Of a stretch of DNA of 64,000 bases, positions 52,532 to 60,993 are shown in pieces. Position numbers and translations under genes: made by a program. Source of the DNA: Paenibacillus sp. J31TS4 (GTDB lineage: Bacteria; Bacillota; Bacilli; Paenibacillales; NBRC-103111); the NCBI RefSeq assembly GCF_018403265.1, contig NZ_BOSI01000001.1, forward strand, positions 1,860,001 to 1,924,000, given 5' to 3'. The notes beneath the pieces were generated by a model that saw only the letters and a program-made list of their open reading frames with translations, had not been told where the DNA came from and searched no databases. Numbering within the stretch: the stretch's first letter is position 1; every line of letters begins with the position of its first letter.

Positions 52532-53536
52532 CTAGAGCCCGCCCAGCAGGTCGGATAGCTCCTCTTGGTGCGCCGCGAGCCAGCGCATCTCCCGTGCGAA
52601 GCGAATCGGGGGCGAACTGGAAGGGTCCTCCCCCGGCCGGATCCACCAGACGCTCTCCATGTACCAGAGCACCCGAAACGAGCGGGTGAGGCGACCGGGC
52701 TCCAGCTCCCGTTCTTCCCGATAGCCATGGACAAAGGCGGCCGCCAGCGGAACATGCAGCACGCCCGCTTCGTCAAGCGCGTACGAGAGCACGGCCCGGG
52801 CTATATCTAGATCCGGGTAGTCGTAGTTCAGCCGGTCAAAATCGAGGATGGCCGCCACCCTCTCCCCGTCGAACAACAGGTTGTCTGCCCATAGGTCGCG
52901 GTGCGCCCACCCGGGAAGGAGGCCGGCCATATCCTCGGTGCTCATCGCCTCGGTGGCGCGAAGCTGAAGCTCCAGATCGGCCAGAAGCCGCTCGCCGCCG
53001 TCCGAGCGGTTCTGATCCTGCAGCGTGCGCCAGTAAGCGAGCCGTTCCTCGCGTCCCGGCGGAACGAACTGAGGGGCGTCCAGCCGGCCTACCGTTCCAT
53101 CGTTCAGCCACCGGTGCATCCGGCCGGCCTCCCGGCCGAGCGCGTACATTTGACGTTCGTCGGCCCGGCCTGCGGGAACCAGCTCGCCGGCGCAGTGCTC
53201 CATGACAAGAAAACGTTCCCCGCCTTCCGAATGCAGCAGAATGTCCTCCCCCGCCGCCAAAAGCCGGGGACAGGCCAGTCCCAGCCCGTATAGGCGCACC
53301 TGCTGGCGGAAGGCCCTAAGCAGCGTTTCCTCCCGGTACATTCGGTACCTGCGCTTGTTGTACTGCTTGAGCAGCAGCGGCCCCGACTCCGTCGTGAGCT
53401 TCCATTTGAGATTCAGCCAGCCGCGCCGGATAGGCTCCGCTTGGGCGACCCGGCAGCCGAACGCCCGCTCGACGGACCGGATCAGGTCCGCCAGCATCGT
53501 TTCCTCCTCGGCAAGCCTCTCCGCGTGTTCCGCCAT
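52532..53536 (-). CDS. Phosphotransferase of the APH/CotS-like kinase family
   Basis: 334 residues from ATG 53536; a longer frame exists. The ATP-binding N-lobe has LLLKQYNKRRYRMYREE (Lys). The catalytic loop is WAHRDLWADNLLFD, and the metal-binding Asp is in VAAILDFDRLNYDYPDLDIA. The YPDLDIARAV tail is common in this kinase group. It could phosphorylate a small molecule, or be a spore-coat kinase of the CotS/YutH type; the nearby coat operon fits the latter but the gene has its own terminator. Antibiotic resistance is not supported. Confidence 0.85.
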   Translation of the reverse strand: MAEHAERLAEEETMLADLIRSVERAFGCRVAQAEPIRRGWLNLKWKLTTESGPLLLKQYNKRRYRMYREETLLRAFRQQVRLYGLGLACPRLLAAGEDILLHSEGGERFLVMEHCAGELVPAGRADERQMYALGREAGRMHRWLNDGTVGRLDAPQFVPPGREERLAYWRTLQDQNRSDGGERLLADLELQLRATEAMSTEDMAGLLPGWAHRDLWADNLLFDGERVAAILDFDRLNYDYPDLDIARAVLSYALDEAGVLHVPLAAAFVHGYREERELEPGRLTRSFRVLWYMESVWWIRPGEDPSSSPPIRFAREMRWLAAHQEELSDLLGGL

Positions 53537-53627
53537 CCCATTTGTCCCCTTCCTTATCGCATCTGCCGCGAGCGGACGCAAGCTTCCCCCCTCGTGCCAG
53601 CAGCACTAGATTCCGTCCACCACTCGA

Positions 53628-54791
53628 TTATGCCGCCGGCGCTGCGAACACAATCTCATGGACAAGTCCCGGCTCGGCAAACGCGAGGAGCAGTCGGCCT
53701 TCGGCTGCCAGCGCTTCCTCTTCCGCGTGCGATAGCGCCATGAACGATTTGACCGTCAACACGGCCCGGCCTCTCTCCTTAGCAATCGACCAAGTTCCCG
53801 CGGCAAAGCCGTCAAGGAGGAACACCGCTCGAATGATGCCGTTCTTCGTAAATACGCGCGGTTTGTCGCCTTCGGCTAGCAGCCGGCTGCGGTCCTCGTA
53901 CGACAGAAGCATGTTGTCGAACTCACCCAGAAAACGCGCCGGCGCCGTCATGTCCCCGCCGGGCCTCGGAGCGTCCGGCAAGTCCAGCAGCTCGCGCCCG
54001 TGCTCGTCCCGGAATACCGCGAGCTGCGGCCTCAGCCGCTCGAAGGCATCCCGCAGCCGGGTGAGCCCCGACCAGACCTGCATATCCCGGACGGAGGCCG
54101 GCCCGAAGGCCGCCAAATAACGCCGGACAAGCTCCTCCGGATCCGTTCCGGGCAATAGCGGGCGGCCAAGCCAGGCTTCGGCTGTCGTATGCACCGCCAT
54201 TCCGCTCTCTCCCCAGAGTCCGCGCGGGGGGAGCTGGACGAGCGGGACGTAGGTGCGGACAGCTGCGGCTAACGCTTCAGGGTCCGCGGAGACCGCCTCG
54301 CTGAGCCGCCGGCCCAATTCGTGAGCGGGAAGCGGCTCCGCCTCGACCATCGCACGGCCGAGCGCAGTGATGGAGGCGGCGTCCGTCCCGGCGAGCCGCT
54401 TGCCGAACGCTCCGTTCAAGCCCCGCTCCAGAACCAGCTGCAAGAGCGGCCGCAGTATCCGGCAGTCCTCGGCGGAGACCAGGTGAATGGTGGAGCGCAT
54501 CAGGGCAATCCGCACGGCCTGCCGCGTGACCAGAAGTCCGGCCAGCTCTTCCTGGCGGAAGCTCTCGAGCCGGGCCCACAGCGCGTAATAAGGCGCGGCG
54601 GGTGACTGCGCCTGCAGCCCCGCCAGCCGCTCGACGGCCTTGAGCGCCGGCAGTTTGGCCCGCTCCAGCAGCAGCTGCCGGGCCAGCAGCGCCCGGTTAA
54701 GCTCACGGCGGCTGAGGACATCTCCGTTACGAATAGGCTTTGTCCTCCTCCGCGGACGGCCAGCCGCCCCACAGATTGGACAAATGGCCAT
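53628..54791 (-). CDS. Winged-helix DNA-binding protein, HTH_42 (AlkZ/YcaQ-like)
   Basis: Up to 387 residues. LSRRELNRALLARQLLLERAKLPALKAVERLAGLQAQ opens the typical domain, followed by MRSTIHLVSAEDC near 98, LWGESG and FLGEFDNMLLSYEDRSR. The YcaQ/AlkZ group unhooks DNA crosslinks by glycosylase action, so a repair role is possible. The only canonical start (54791) lies inside the VOC gene; the preceding residues have no similarity. An ATT codon at 54734 has GGAGGAGG nine bases upstream and would give a family-like start eight bases overlapping the VOC stop. So the true start may be non-canonical. Confidence 0.8.
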   Translation of the reverse strand: MAICPICGAAGRPRRRTKPIRNGDVLSRRELNRALLARQLLLERAKLPALKAVERLAGLQAQSPAAPYYALWARLESFRQEELAGLLVTRQAVRIALMRSTIHLVSAEDCRILRPLLQLVLERGLNGAFGKRLAGTDAASITALGRAMVEAEPLPAHELGRRLSEAVSADPEALAAAVRTYVPLVQLPPRGLWGESGMAVHTTAEAWLGRPLLPGTDPEELVRRYLAAFGPASVRDMQVWSGLTRLRDAFERLRPQLAVFRDEHGRELLDLPDAPRPGGDMTAPARFLGEFDNMLLSYEDRSRLLAEGDKPRVFTKNGIIRAVFLLDGFAAGTWSIAKERGRAVLTVKSFMALSHAEEEALAAEGRLLLAFAEPGLVHEIVFAAPAA

Positions 54792-55140
54792 CCGGGTCGC
54801 GGAGCGTAAAGCTGTAGCCGCCTCCCTGTTTGTAGACCAGTTCGCCGGTCTCGATCCCTTGGTCCCGAAGCTCCCGGTACACGTCCTGGATGCTGTCCAC
54901 CTGAAGCGAGATAATCGGCTGGAGCTGCCCGGCGCTGTTCGTAAAGTCCAGGGACGGCACCTCCGGACATTGAATCAGGCCGAGCCCGATGCCTGCCACA
55001 TTGAGCCAAGCCTCCTGATCCCCTGGCTGGTATTCGAATGTGAACGGGATGCCGAGCAGCTCTCCGTACCAGCGGATCGACGCCTCGATATCCTTCACCG
55101 GCAATTGAATGACGGCATAATTTTTTACCTTGACGGCCAT
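54727..55140 (-). CDS. VOC family protein
   Basis: 137 residues from ATG 55140 with AAGGAG eight bases upstream. The vicinal oxygen chelate fold is seen: AVIQLPVKDIEASIRWYGELLG starts the first beta-alpha-beta module, and GGGYSFTLRDPDGHLSNLW ends the second. This is the glyoxalase/dioxygenase/resistance superfamily; metal ligands and substrate cannot be fixed. It lies 59 nt after the sigma factor gene, whose C-terminus resembles its own second half. Confidence 0.88.
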   Translation of the reverse strand: MAVKVKNYAVIQLPVKDIEASIRWYGELLGIPFTFEYQPGDQEAWLNVAGIGLGLIQCPEVPSLDFTNSAGQLQPIISLQVDSIQDVYRELRDQGIETGELVYKQGGGYSFTLRDPDGHLSNLWGGWPSAEEDKAYS

Positions 55141-55199
55141 GCTCTCTACTCCTTCTTCCTCATTAGTATGACTTGCATGATTACTAACGCGCGTAGACA

Positions 55200-55940
55200 T
55201 CAAAAAGAAACGGGGGGCCGCCCGATATCTTCAAAAAATCCGATCAGATGCCCGTTTGGATCCCGCAGCGTGAAGGAATAGACGCCTGTCGTCCGCTGGG
55301 CCTTCTCGATCCGGACGCCCTTGGCCGCCAGAGCCAGATAGGAGCGGCAGATCATCTGGGGATCTCCCGCCCGGAAACCGGCCAAAAACTGCTCGAACAG
55401 CACCTGCGGACTGCCCGCCGAGGACGGGGACGCCGCTTCCGGATGCCGATTCTCCTGCTCCATCTGCTTGTCCTGTGCTGCAAGCGCTCTCAAGCGAAGA
55501 CGCGCTCTCTTGAGCCCTTCCTTGACGGCTCCCGTCGTCGCCTGCAGCCGCTCGGCCGTCTCCGCCGCACTCAGGCCGAAGACGTCGAGCAGCAGAATGA
55601 GGACGAGCTGCCGCGGGTTCAGCCGCCCGGCCAGCTGCTCAAGCGCCTCACGGACCGCGAGAGCGTCCGGACCGGCTGCAGGGAGATGCCGGTCCTCGCA
55701 GAACTCCTCCCGGCCCGCCTCCCTTTGGCGCTTGCGGCAGTGATCGAGCCAGGTCGTCCGCGCGATCTGCCGCAGGTAGGCCTTGGCGAGCGGACGATCC
55801 GGCTCCCGGAGCAGAGCCTTGTACACCTTGGCCAGTACCTCCTGAAGCAGGTCCTCCGCGTCCCACTCGTGACTGGTGAGCACCCGGCAGTACCGCTTCA
55901 GCTCGGGCAGATACGGCTCCACGGCGGCTAACGCTTCCAT
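55200..55940 (-). CDS. ECF-type RNA polymerase sigma factor with VOC-like C-terminal extension
   Basis: 246 residues from ATG 55940 with AAAGGAGGG upstream. Region 2 (about 8-70, HEWDAEDLLQEVLAKVYKAL, TTWLDHCRKRQRE) and region 4 (about 105-160, LNPRQLVLILLLDVFGLSAAETAERLQ) are clear. After a hydrophilic linker, residues about 195-246 match the second half of a VOC module: RSYLALAAKGVRIEKAQRTTG and YSFTLRDPNGHLIGFFED. The neighbouring VOC protein ends the same way. Sigma factors with C-terminal sensory tails (as in ECF41-like groups) exist, and the tail may regulate activity. No anti-sigma gene is visible. Confidence 0.88.
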   Translation of the reverse strand: MEALAAVEPYLPELKRYCRVLTSHEWDAEDLLQEVLAKVYKALLREPDRPLAKAYLRQIARTTWLDHCRKRQREAGREEFCEDRHLPAAGPDALAVREALEQLAGRLNPRQLVLILLLDVFGLSAAETAERLQATTGAVKEGLKRARLRLRALAAQDKQMEQENRHPEAASPSSAGSPQVLFEQFLAGFRAGDPQMICRSYLALAAKGVRIEKAQRTTGVYSFTLRDPNGHLIGFFEDIGRPPVSF

Positions 55941-56024
55941 CCTGTCCCTCCTTTGGTTCGTTTCTGATCGGCAGGTCATTCAGGACCGGACGGCCTAAGC
56001 ATCTCGTTCCCGAATCCGGGCGCG

Positions 56025-56618
56025 CTAATTGGCCAGCGCCACAAATTCGGACGGATTCCCGCGGATCGTCTCCCCGATCGTCCGGAGAACGGAGGGAGCC
56101 GCCTCCAGGAAGGAAGCATACAGCTGACGAACCGCTTTTCCGAGCCCGGGGTCCGTCTCCAGGTCACTGTAGGTCGTCTCCATCGTCTCCAGAGGCTGCC
56201 CCTGGCTTCTCTCCGCCAGCAGGTCTCCCAGCCGGTCGAGGAGATCCAGCATGCCTCCCGCTTCAAAATAGACAAGGCTGCTCCGAAGAGCCTCCCAGCT
56301 GTCCCGCCGGGTCCAATAATGAGCGGTCCACCAGTAGAACTCCTCCGGCGATTGCTTCGCATGGTTATAGTGGGCGAAGAAGAGGAACAACGACCGCTGG
56401 CCCCGCGTCAGCTGCCGGTACAGCAGGTTCTTGACCTCCTGCGAGCGGCCGCGGATTAGCGGAATGAACGGCTCGAAGCACCGGCTCCCCAGCGCTTCCG
56501 TCTCCAGCCCGGCAAACTCGCGACGACTGATCACCGGCTTCAGACCCGGCATCTCCCTCTCCCAGGCAAGCTCCAGAGCGTCTGGCGCGCCGGACGGTCC
56601 GATCCTATTCTCCGTCAT
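56025..56618 (-). CDS. Hypothetical protein
   Basis: 197 residues from ATG 56618, which has GGAGGGAGG upstream and overlaps the MBL gene by 14 nt, so the two are coupled. It is helical and rich in aromatic residues (LFLFFAHYNHAKQSPEEFYWWTAHYWTRRD near 88-117), with a C-terminal GNPSEFVALAN tail. No signal peptide or membrane helix. I do not recognise the family. Confidence 0.65.
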   Translation of the reverse strand: MTENRIGPSGAPDALELAWEREMPGLKPVISRREFAGLETEALGSRCFEPFIPLIRGRSQEVKNLLYRQLTRGQRSLFLFFAHYNHAKQSPEEFYWWTAHYWTRRDSWEALRSSLVYFEAGGMLDLLDRLGDLLAERSQGQPLETMETTYSDLETDPGLGKAVRQLYASFLEAAPSVLRTIGETIRGNPSEFVALAN

Positions 56619-57345
56619 GCGCGCCTCCCTCCGTTCCGGCAAGCTGCCGCAGCCTGGCCTGCAGATCGGTCCGGCAGGCGCCCCCGTGGTAGCAGATCAC
56701 CGTCTCCAGCTCCAGCTCCTGGAGTCTGGCTATCGACCGGCGCGCCGTCTCCATGTCGGGCGTGTTGCGGGATACCGGGCCGTGCAGCACGCCGTTCGAA
56801 GCCGTCAGCGCATCGGCGGCGATCAGCAGCTTGGCGCGCGGCACATACAGGCTGATATGCCCGGGCGTATGGCCCGGTGTCGCTACGACCCGGATGCCGC
56901 CTGCGCAGGGCAGCTCCTCCCCGTCGGCCAGCAGCCCGTCCACACGGGACCGGGGAGGATGAAGGTACAGCTGCCGCATCGGTTCCGGCAGGGCGTCCCA
57001 CTCCGCCTTGTTCATGCGGGCGGGGTCCGTCTTCAGGAGCGGGAGCTCGCCTTCGATATAGGGCCGTTCGAGCTCATGCGCCAAGACGCGCAGTTGGGGC
57101 CCTGCCGCCTCACGAAGCTCGGGAAGACCGCCGATATGGTCGAGATCCTGATGTGTCACGATGACCGTCCGCAAGTGCTCGAGGGGCACGCCGGCCGCTT
57201 CCATCGCCTCCCGGAGGGCGGGCAGCCGTCCCGGCATCCCGGTATCGACGAGGACCGCCCCCTCCTCATCCCAGAGCAGCACGGGGTGCAGGCGGAACCC
57301 CTGAATGTCCAGGGTCAGCATTTCGATTCCTTCTGCCACTTTCAT
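56605..57345 (-). CDS. Metallo-beta-lactamase fold hydrolase
   Basis: 246 residues from ATG 57345. The zinc site motifs are THQDLDHIGG near 75-84, PGHTPGH near 158-164, AADALT and YHGGACR near the C-terminus. The family hydrolyses many thioesters, lactones and other substrates; lactonase or glyoxalase-II-like activity is possible. It is the first gene of a unit with the hypothetical protein and has a consensus sigma-A promoter upstream with a dyad in the leader. Confidence 0.9.
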   Translation of the reverse strand: MKVAEGIEMLTLDIQGFRLHPVLLWDEEGAVLVDTGMPGRLPALREAMEAAGVPLEHLRTVIVTHQDLDHIGGLPELREAAGPQLRVLAHELERPYIEGELPLLKTDPARMNKAEWDALPEPMRQLYLHPPRSRVDGLLADGEELPCAGGIRVVATPGHTPGHISLYVPRAKLLIAADALTASNGVLHGPVSRNTPDMETARRSIARLQELELETVICYHGGACRTDLQARLRQLAGTEGGAHDGE

Positions 57346-57395
57346 ATCCATCTTCCTCCTTCATAAGTGGATGGCCCGCGTAAAGGGTCCGTAGG

Positions 57396-57434
57396 TTTAT
57401 TTACCACTTAGAGGAACGATGGTCAATAAATAAA
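57396..57434. promoter_or_regulatory. Operator-like inverted repeat in the MBL leader
   Basis: TTTATTTACCA (57396-57406) and TAAATAAA (57427-57434, preceded by TGGTCAA) form a broken dyad just downstream of the consensus promoter. It is AT-rich in a GC-rich region and placed where a repressor would block transcription. No regulator gene is adjacent. Confidence 0.45.
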
Positions 57435-57440
57435 TTACTT

Positions 57441-57469
57441 ATTATAACATAAATATAAATATTTGTCAA
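57441..57469 (-). promoter_or_regulatory. Consensus sigma-A promoter of the MBL operon
   Basis: On the minus strand TTGACA and TATAAT are both perfect and spaced by 17 bp. The region is AT-rich. Strong promoters of this kind are usually repressed, which fits the dyad downstream. Confidence 0.9.
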
Positions 57470-57525
57470 TAGGTCAAGAGAACGCTATTGCGCATATCCC
57501 TCCCCGCCAAATCGGCAAAAAAACG

Positions 57526-57888
57526 TCAGGAAGCCGAAGGTTCTTTTTCTTCTACGATCACCCTGTCCCCTTGGGCCTTGGGCTGCGAAATGACCAGCAG
57601 CTCGACATCGCCGTCGGACCGGTTGTGAATCTGGTGAACGGCTCCCGGGGGAACCTCCATCCCTTCCTGCGGAAAAAGGACGATCTCCTCGCCCTCCACC
57701 TCCAGCACCGCCGTGCCGGACAGGATGTAAAAAAACTGCCTGGACTTCTCGTGATAATGGCGGACCTCCGAGGTGCCCGGCGGCATTCTCTCCTGAATGA
57801 CGCTGAGCTCTCCTTCCTTTACCAAATGCCATCCGTCGCACGCGTCACCCCACTGATAATGCTCGGCCGTCCGTTTGCTTTGCTTCAT
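57526..57888 (-). CDS. Cupin domain protein
   Basis: 120 residues with one cupin barrel. Motif 1 is SEVRHYHEKSRQFFYILSGTAVLEV, with metal-type His and Glu positions. Motif 2 is GMEVPPGAVHQIHN. Small standalone cupins serve as isomerases, dioxygenases or sensors; no substrate can be assigned. GGAGGCAGAGGCG precedes the ATG. It stands alone between the consensus promoter of the MBL unit and a long hairpin upstream. Confidence 0.88.
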   Translation of the reverse strand: MKQSKRTAEHYQWGDACDGWHLVKEGELSVIQERMPPGTSEVRHYHEKSRQFFYILSGTAVLEVEGEEIVLFPQEGMEVPPGAVHQIHNRSDGDVELLVISQPKAQGDRVIVEEKEPSAS

Positions 57889-57974
57889 CGCCTCTGCCTC
57901 CTGTTCGAATACCGGATAGCTTGCCGGCTGTAGTCTGCTCCTATCATAAAGGCTCGACTAAGCGCGCCGTCAAG

Positions 57975-58025
57975 CGATAGTTTGTTCCCGGCGGGCAGCG
58001 GCTTCCAGGCCAGGGAACAAATCGC
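57975..58025. promoter_or_regulatory. Long inverted repeat upstream of the cupin gene
   Basis: TTTGTTCCC (57981-57989) and GGGAACAAA (58013-58021) pair perfectly and are extended by GCGA/TCGC. It lies just upstream of a TTGACG/TATGAT pair on the minus strand (19-bp spacer) for the cupin gene. It could be a regulator site or a structured RNA; no gene is supported in the 57889-58194 gap. Confidence 0.4.
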
Positions 58026-58105
58026 CGGAACCTCGCCAGGCCGGCTGCATATGCCCTTCCGTCAGACGGATAGAAGCCGTTTACGAAAGTATTAGAATTT
58101 CATGT

Positions 58106-58119
58106 TGAAGCGCTTACAA
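58106..58119 (+). promoter_or_regulatory. cre site overlapping the -35 of the EEP protein gene
   Basis: Read on the minus strand, TGTAAGCGCTTCAA matches the cre consensus at 13 of 14 positions. It overlaps a TTGAAG -35 that pairs at 17 bp with an extended -10 (TGGTACCTT, 58126-58134). CcpA repression of the secreted enzyme is likely. Confidence 0.6.
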
Positions 58120-58194
58120 ATATTTGGTACCTTAAGGTTGCTACGGAAGGGTTTTCCATTCACGACCATTTCTGAAGGGGGTATTGTTGAACTC

Positions 58195-60822
58195 ATGGTT
58201 TCTCTATTCAAGAAACGACGTTTGTCCTTCTTTACCGTATGCATGATGCTTGTCCAGTCTCTGCTGCTGGCCCTCCCTGCGTTCGGAGCCTCAAATCCGC
58301 CGCAAACTGACACCATCAAAGTTATGACCTACAACATGAGCGTCTCCACCGCTCTCCCCGAGATCGCCGGGGTCCTCCGGCAGTCCGGAGCCGACGTGAT
58401 CGGCCTGCAGAGAGTGGACAACCATTACAGCTCGCGCAGCGAATTCAAAGACCAGGCGAAGGAACTGGCGGATTTGCTGGGGATGTATTACGCCTACGGC
58501 GCGAACCTCGACTCCCCGTCCGATGTGCCGGGCGAGCCGAACAAGCAGTACGGCAACGCCATCCTGAGCAAATATCCGATCCTCTCCTCGCAAAACCGTC
58601 TGCTCACTAAGGGAAGGGAGCAGCGCGGCCTCCTGTCGGCCGAGATCGACTGGAACGGCAAACGATTCTGGTTCCACAATACCCATCTGGCGGGCATCAG
58701 CGCCGAAACCGTCATCCAGATTCCCGAGATTCTGCAGACTGTCTCCGGAAAGACCGGCTATTCGGCATTCGTAGGATCGCTCAACCATCTGCCGGGAGCG
58801 CCCGAGCTCGCTCCGCTCGACAATTCGTTCTACGACGTGCGGACCGGCCGCCTGGGTGGAGAGACCACCCCTTCCGCGAATCCGACCTCCCGGACCGATT
58901 ATATTTATGCAGATCGTCAGCTCGAAGTGGTAAGCTCCGAGGTGATTCCGTATGCCAAGACTACATCCCGCCCCTTTGTAGCGGAGCTGAAAGTAGCCGA
59001 CCCAGGCAACACGGTGCGCAGTCTCTCCTTCCCTAACGCGCCGGAGTTCGTAGAAATCGGCACCTCGTATCATCCGCTCGGACTAGTCGTCCACCATGCG
59101 GACCGTTCGACCACGCCGCTGACTGCCGGGCCTGTCTATACGAGCTCCAAGCCCGAGGTAGCGGTAGTCAATGAGGAAGGGGCCGTGCGCGGCATCTCTC
59201 CCGGCACCGCAATCATCCAGGCGGTCTACCAAGGCAAGATAGCCGAGGTCCGCGTCACCGTCGTGCAAAGAATTCCGGGCTCCAACTCCGCAGCTGCGCA
59301 AATTCTCGTGAACGGCCAGCCGCTTGCGAACTTTGACCCGGCTCAGCGCGACTACGAGGCGAGCCTGCCTGCCGACACAACGGCCGTTCCTCAAGTGACG
59401 GCGACCGCGCAGGATCCTTACGCTTCCGTAACGGTAACGCAGGCTGCCGGTCTCCCCGGTCTGGCCACCGTGAAGGTAACGGCCGAGAACGGAAAGACCA
59501 GCAGCACGTACACGGTCCGTCTCAAGCGGAATCTGCCCGGCGACGATTCGGTTCTTCCGCTGCGGGTCATGTCCTATAACATCCATCACGCCGTGAACAA
59601 TGCGAATGTCCTCGATCTGCCGGCGATCGCGCAGGAGATCCGCTCTCAGAATGTGGATGTCGTCGGCCTGCAGGAAGTGGACAAGTATTATTCCAGCCGG
59701 AGCGATATGAAGGACCAGGCCAAGCTGCTGGCCGAGGAGCTCGGCATGTATTACGCCTACGGCGCAAACTTGAACCGGGATCCGGCTAATGAAGGAGACC
59801 CGCGCAGAGAGTACGGGACCGCTATCCTGAGCAAGTACCCGATCCTCTATGCCGAGAATTATTTCCTTGAAAGCTACGGCGACGAACAAAGAGGGCTGCT
59901 GGAAGCCCTTATCGATGTAAACGGCCAGCCTGTCTATTTCTACGACACGCATCTGGGCTTGACTACCGACCAGCGGCAGTCCCAGGCCCGAGAAATTCTG
60001 GCCCACTTCAGCAAGAGAACGGGGCCCAAGATCCTGGTAGGAGATTTCAACGCATCGCCAGCCAGCAGCGAGATCCAATTGCTGCTCGGGAACGGCCTGA
60101 CGGATTCGTTCCGGTATATGCCGAATGTCTACACCTTCCCGTCCAGCGGGCCGACTTCGCGAATCGACTACATCTTCTATTCGCAAGAGATTAAACAATA
60201 TGACAGCTATGTCGTCCAGACGGAAGCCTCCGACCATATTCCGGTGGTCGGCCAATATGCCCTCGCCAAGCAGCCGGCTCCCCCGGCCGATACGACGCCT
60301 CCCGGCGAGATTACTAATCTGGCGGCTTCTGTGAATGGATCCGCCGCATCGGTCAGCTGGACGAATCCGGCGGACAGCGATCATCTGTATTCGGAGATCT
60401 ACTTGAACGGCCAGCTGCAGGGCAAAACCTACAAGCAGAAATTCCAGCTCGCCGATCTGGCGGCGGATACGGTCTACCAAGTGGTCGTGAAGACGGTTGA
60501 CAAGGCCGGAAACCGGTCCCAAGGTGTCAGCCTCCTGTTCACCACCTCCACGGCCGAAGCGGTCAGCCACGAAGCGCTGGTCTCTGTGATCGGCCAGCTG
60601 GAGGCGCTTGGAGAAGTCAAGCACTCCCTCAAGCAGCAGCTGGTCAACACGCTCGAGACCGCCAAGCATCATAAGGATGGCGACCGGGCCGATCAGGCAG
60701 CCAAGCACTACGCGAAATTCCTGAACAACCTGACGACCGCTGCGGACAAAGAAATCAGTGCGGTAGCCAAGCAGCTTCTGCTGGAACTAGCCCAAACGGC
60801 GGCTCCCGGCTACACCCCGTAA
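58195..60822 (+). CDS. Secreted tandem endonuclease/exonuclease/phosphatase protein with Big2, cadherin-like, Fn3 and FIMAH domains
   Basis: 875 residues from the ATG at 58195, which begins a signal peptide (KKRRL then a hydrophobic core ending AFGAS). An AAGGGGG lies 14 nt upstream; the longer frame starting at 58102 is unlikely. The first EEP domain (about 40-265) keeps YN47 and H164 but has R73 for the metal Glu, S195 for Asp and RP259-260 for the final DH, so it is probably inactive. A Big2 domain (about 290-355) and a cadherin-like sandwich (about 362-445) follow. The second EEP domain (about 455-690) is complete: N462, E494, H586, D617/N619 and DH680-681. Fn3 (about 700-785) and a FIMAH helical domain (about 788-870) end it. 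It probably cleaves nucleic acids or phosphodiesters outside the cell. Confidence 0.88.
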   Translation: MVSLFKKRRLSFFTVCMMLVQSLLLALPAFGASNPPQTDTIKVMTYNMSVSTALPEIAGVLRQSGADVIGLQRVDNHYSSRSEFKDQAKELADLLGMYYAYGANLDSPSDVPGEPNKQYGNAILSKYPILSSQNRLLTKGREQRGLLSAEIDWNGKRFWFHNTHLAGISAETVIQIPEILQTVSGKTGYSAFVGSLNHLPGAPELAPLDNSFYDVRTGRLGGETTPSANPTSRTDYIYADRQLEVVSSEVIPYAKTTSRPFVAELKVADPGNTVRSLSFPNAPEFVEIGTSYHPLGLVVHHADRSTTPLTAGPVYTSSKPEVAVVNEEGAVRGISPGTAIIQAVYQGKIAEVRVTVVQRIPGSNSAAAQILVNGQPLANFDPAQRDYEASLPADTTAVPQVTATAQDPYASVTVTQAAGLPGLATVKVTAENGKTSSTYTVRLKRNLPGDDSVLPLRVMSYNIHHAVNNANVLDLPAIAQEIRSQNVDVVGLQEVDKYYSSRSDMKDQAKLLAEELGMYYAYGANLNRDPANEGDPRREYGTAILSKYPILYAENYFLESYGDEQRGLLEALIDVNGQPVYFYDTHLGLTTDQRQSQAREILAHFSKRTGPKILVGDFNASPASSEIQLLLGNGLTDSFRYMPNVYTFPSSGPTSRIDYIFYSQEIKQYDSYVVQTEASDHIPVVGQYALAKQPAPPADTTPPGEITNLAASVNGSAASVSWTNPADSDHLYSEIYLNGQLQGKTYKQKFQLADLAADTVYQVVVKTVDKAGNRSQGVSLLFTTSTAEAVSHEALVSVIGQLEALGEVKHSLKQQLVNTLETAKHHKDGDRADQAAKHYAKFLNNLTTAADKEISAVAKQLLLELAQTAAPGYTP

Positions 60823-60940
60823 CCCGGTGCAGCAAAGCTGCCGGGCCCCCTGGAGCGCGGGGCAGTAGAATTAGCTCGGCCTCCTCTCTCCGAGGGACGG
60901 AGCAAAGCTAGCTTGTCCCCGTCCTCCGTGACAAAAACGA

Positions 60941-60968
60941 AAGAGCCGGTTATGCGCCGGCTCTTTTT
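60941..60968. terminator. Bidirectional terminator
   Basis: AAGAGCCGG and CCGGCTCTT pair perfectly with loop TTATGCG, followed by TTTCA on the plus strand and preceded by AAAAACGA. It ends the EEP gene and the converging small membrane gene. Confidence 0.8.
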
Positions 60969-60993
60969 CATCGTTTTCGAGGCAATTCACCAA

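Noticed and set aside
59083-60708. 541-codon minus-strand frame opposite the EEP gene
   Set aside because: Antisense shadow of a protein with clear catalytic motifs; no ribosome binding site.
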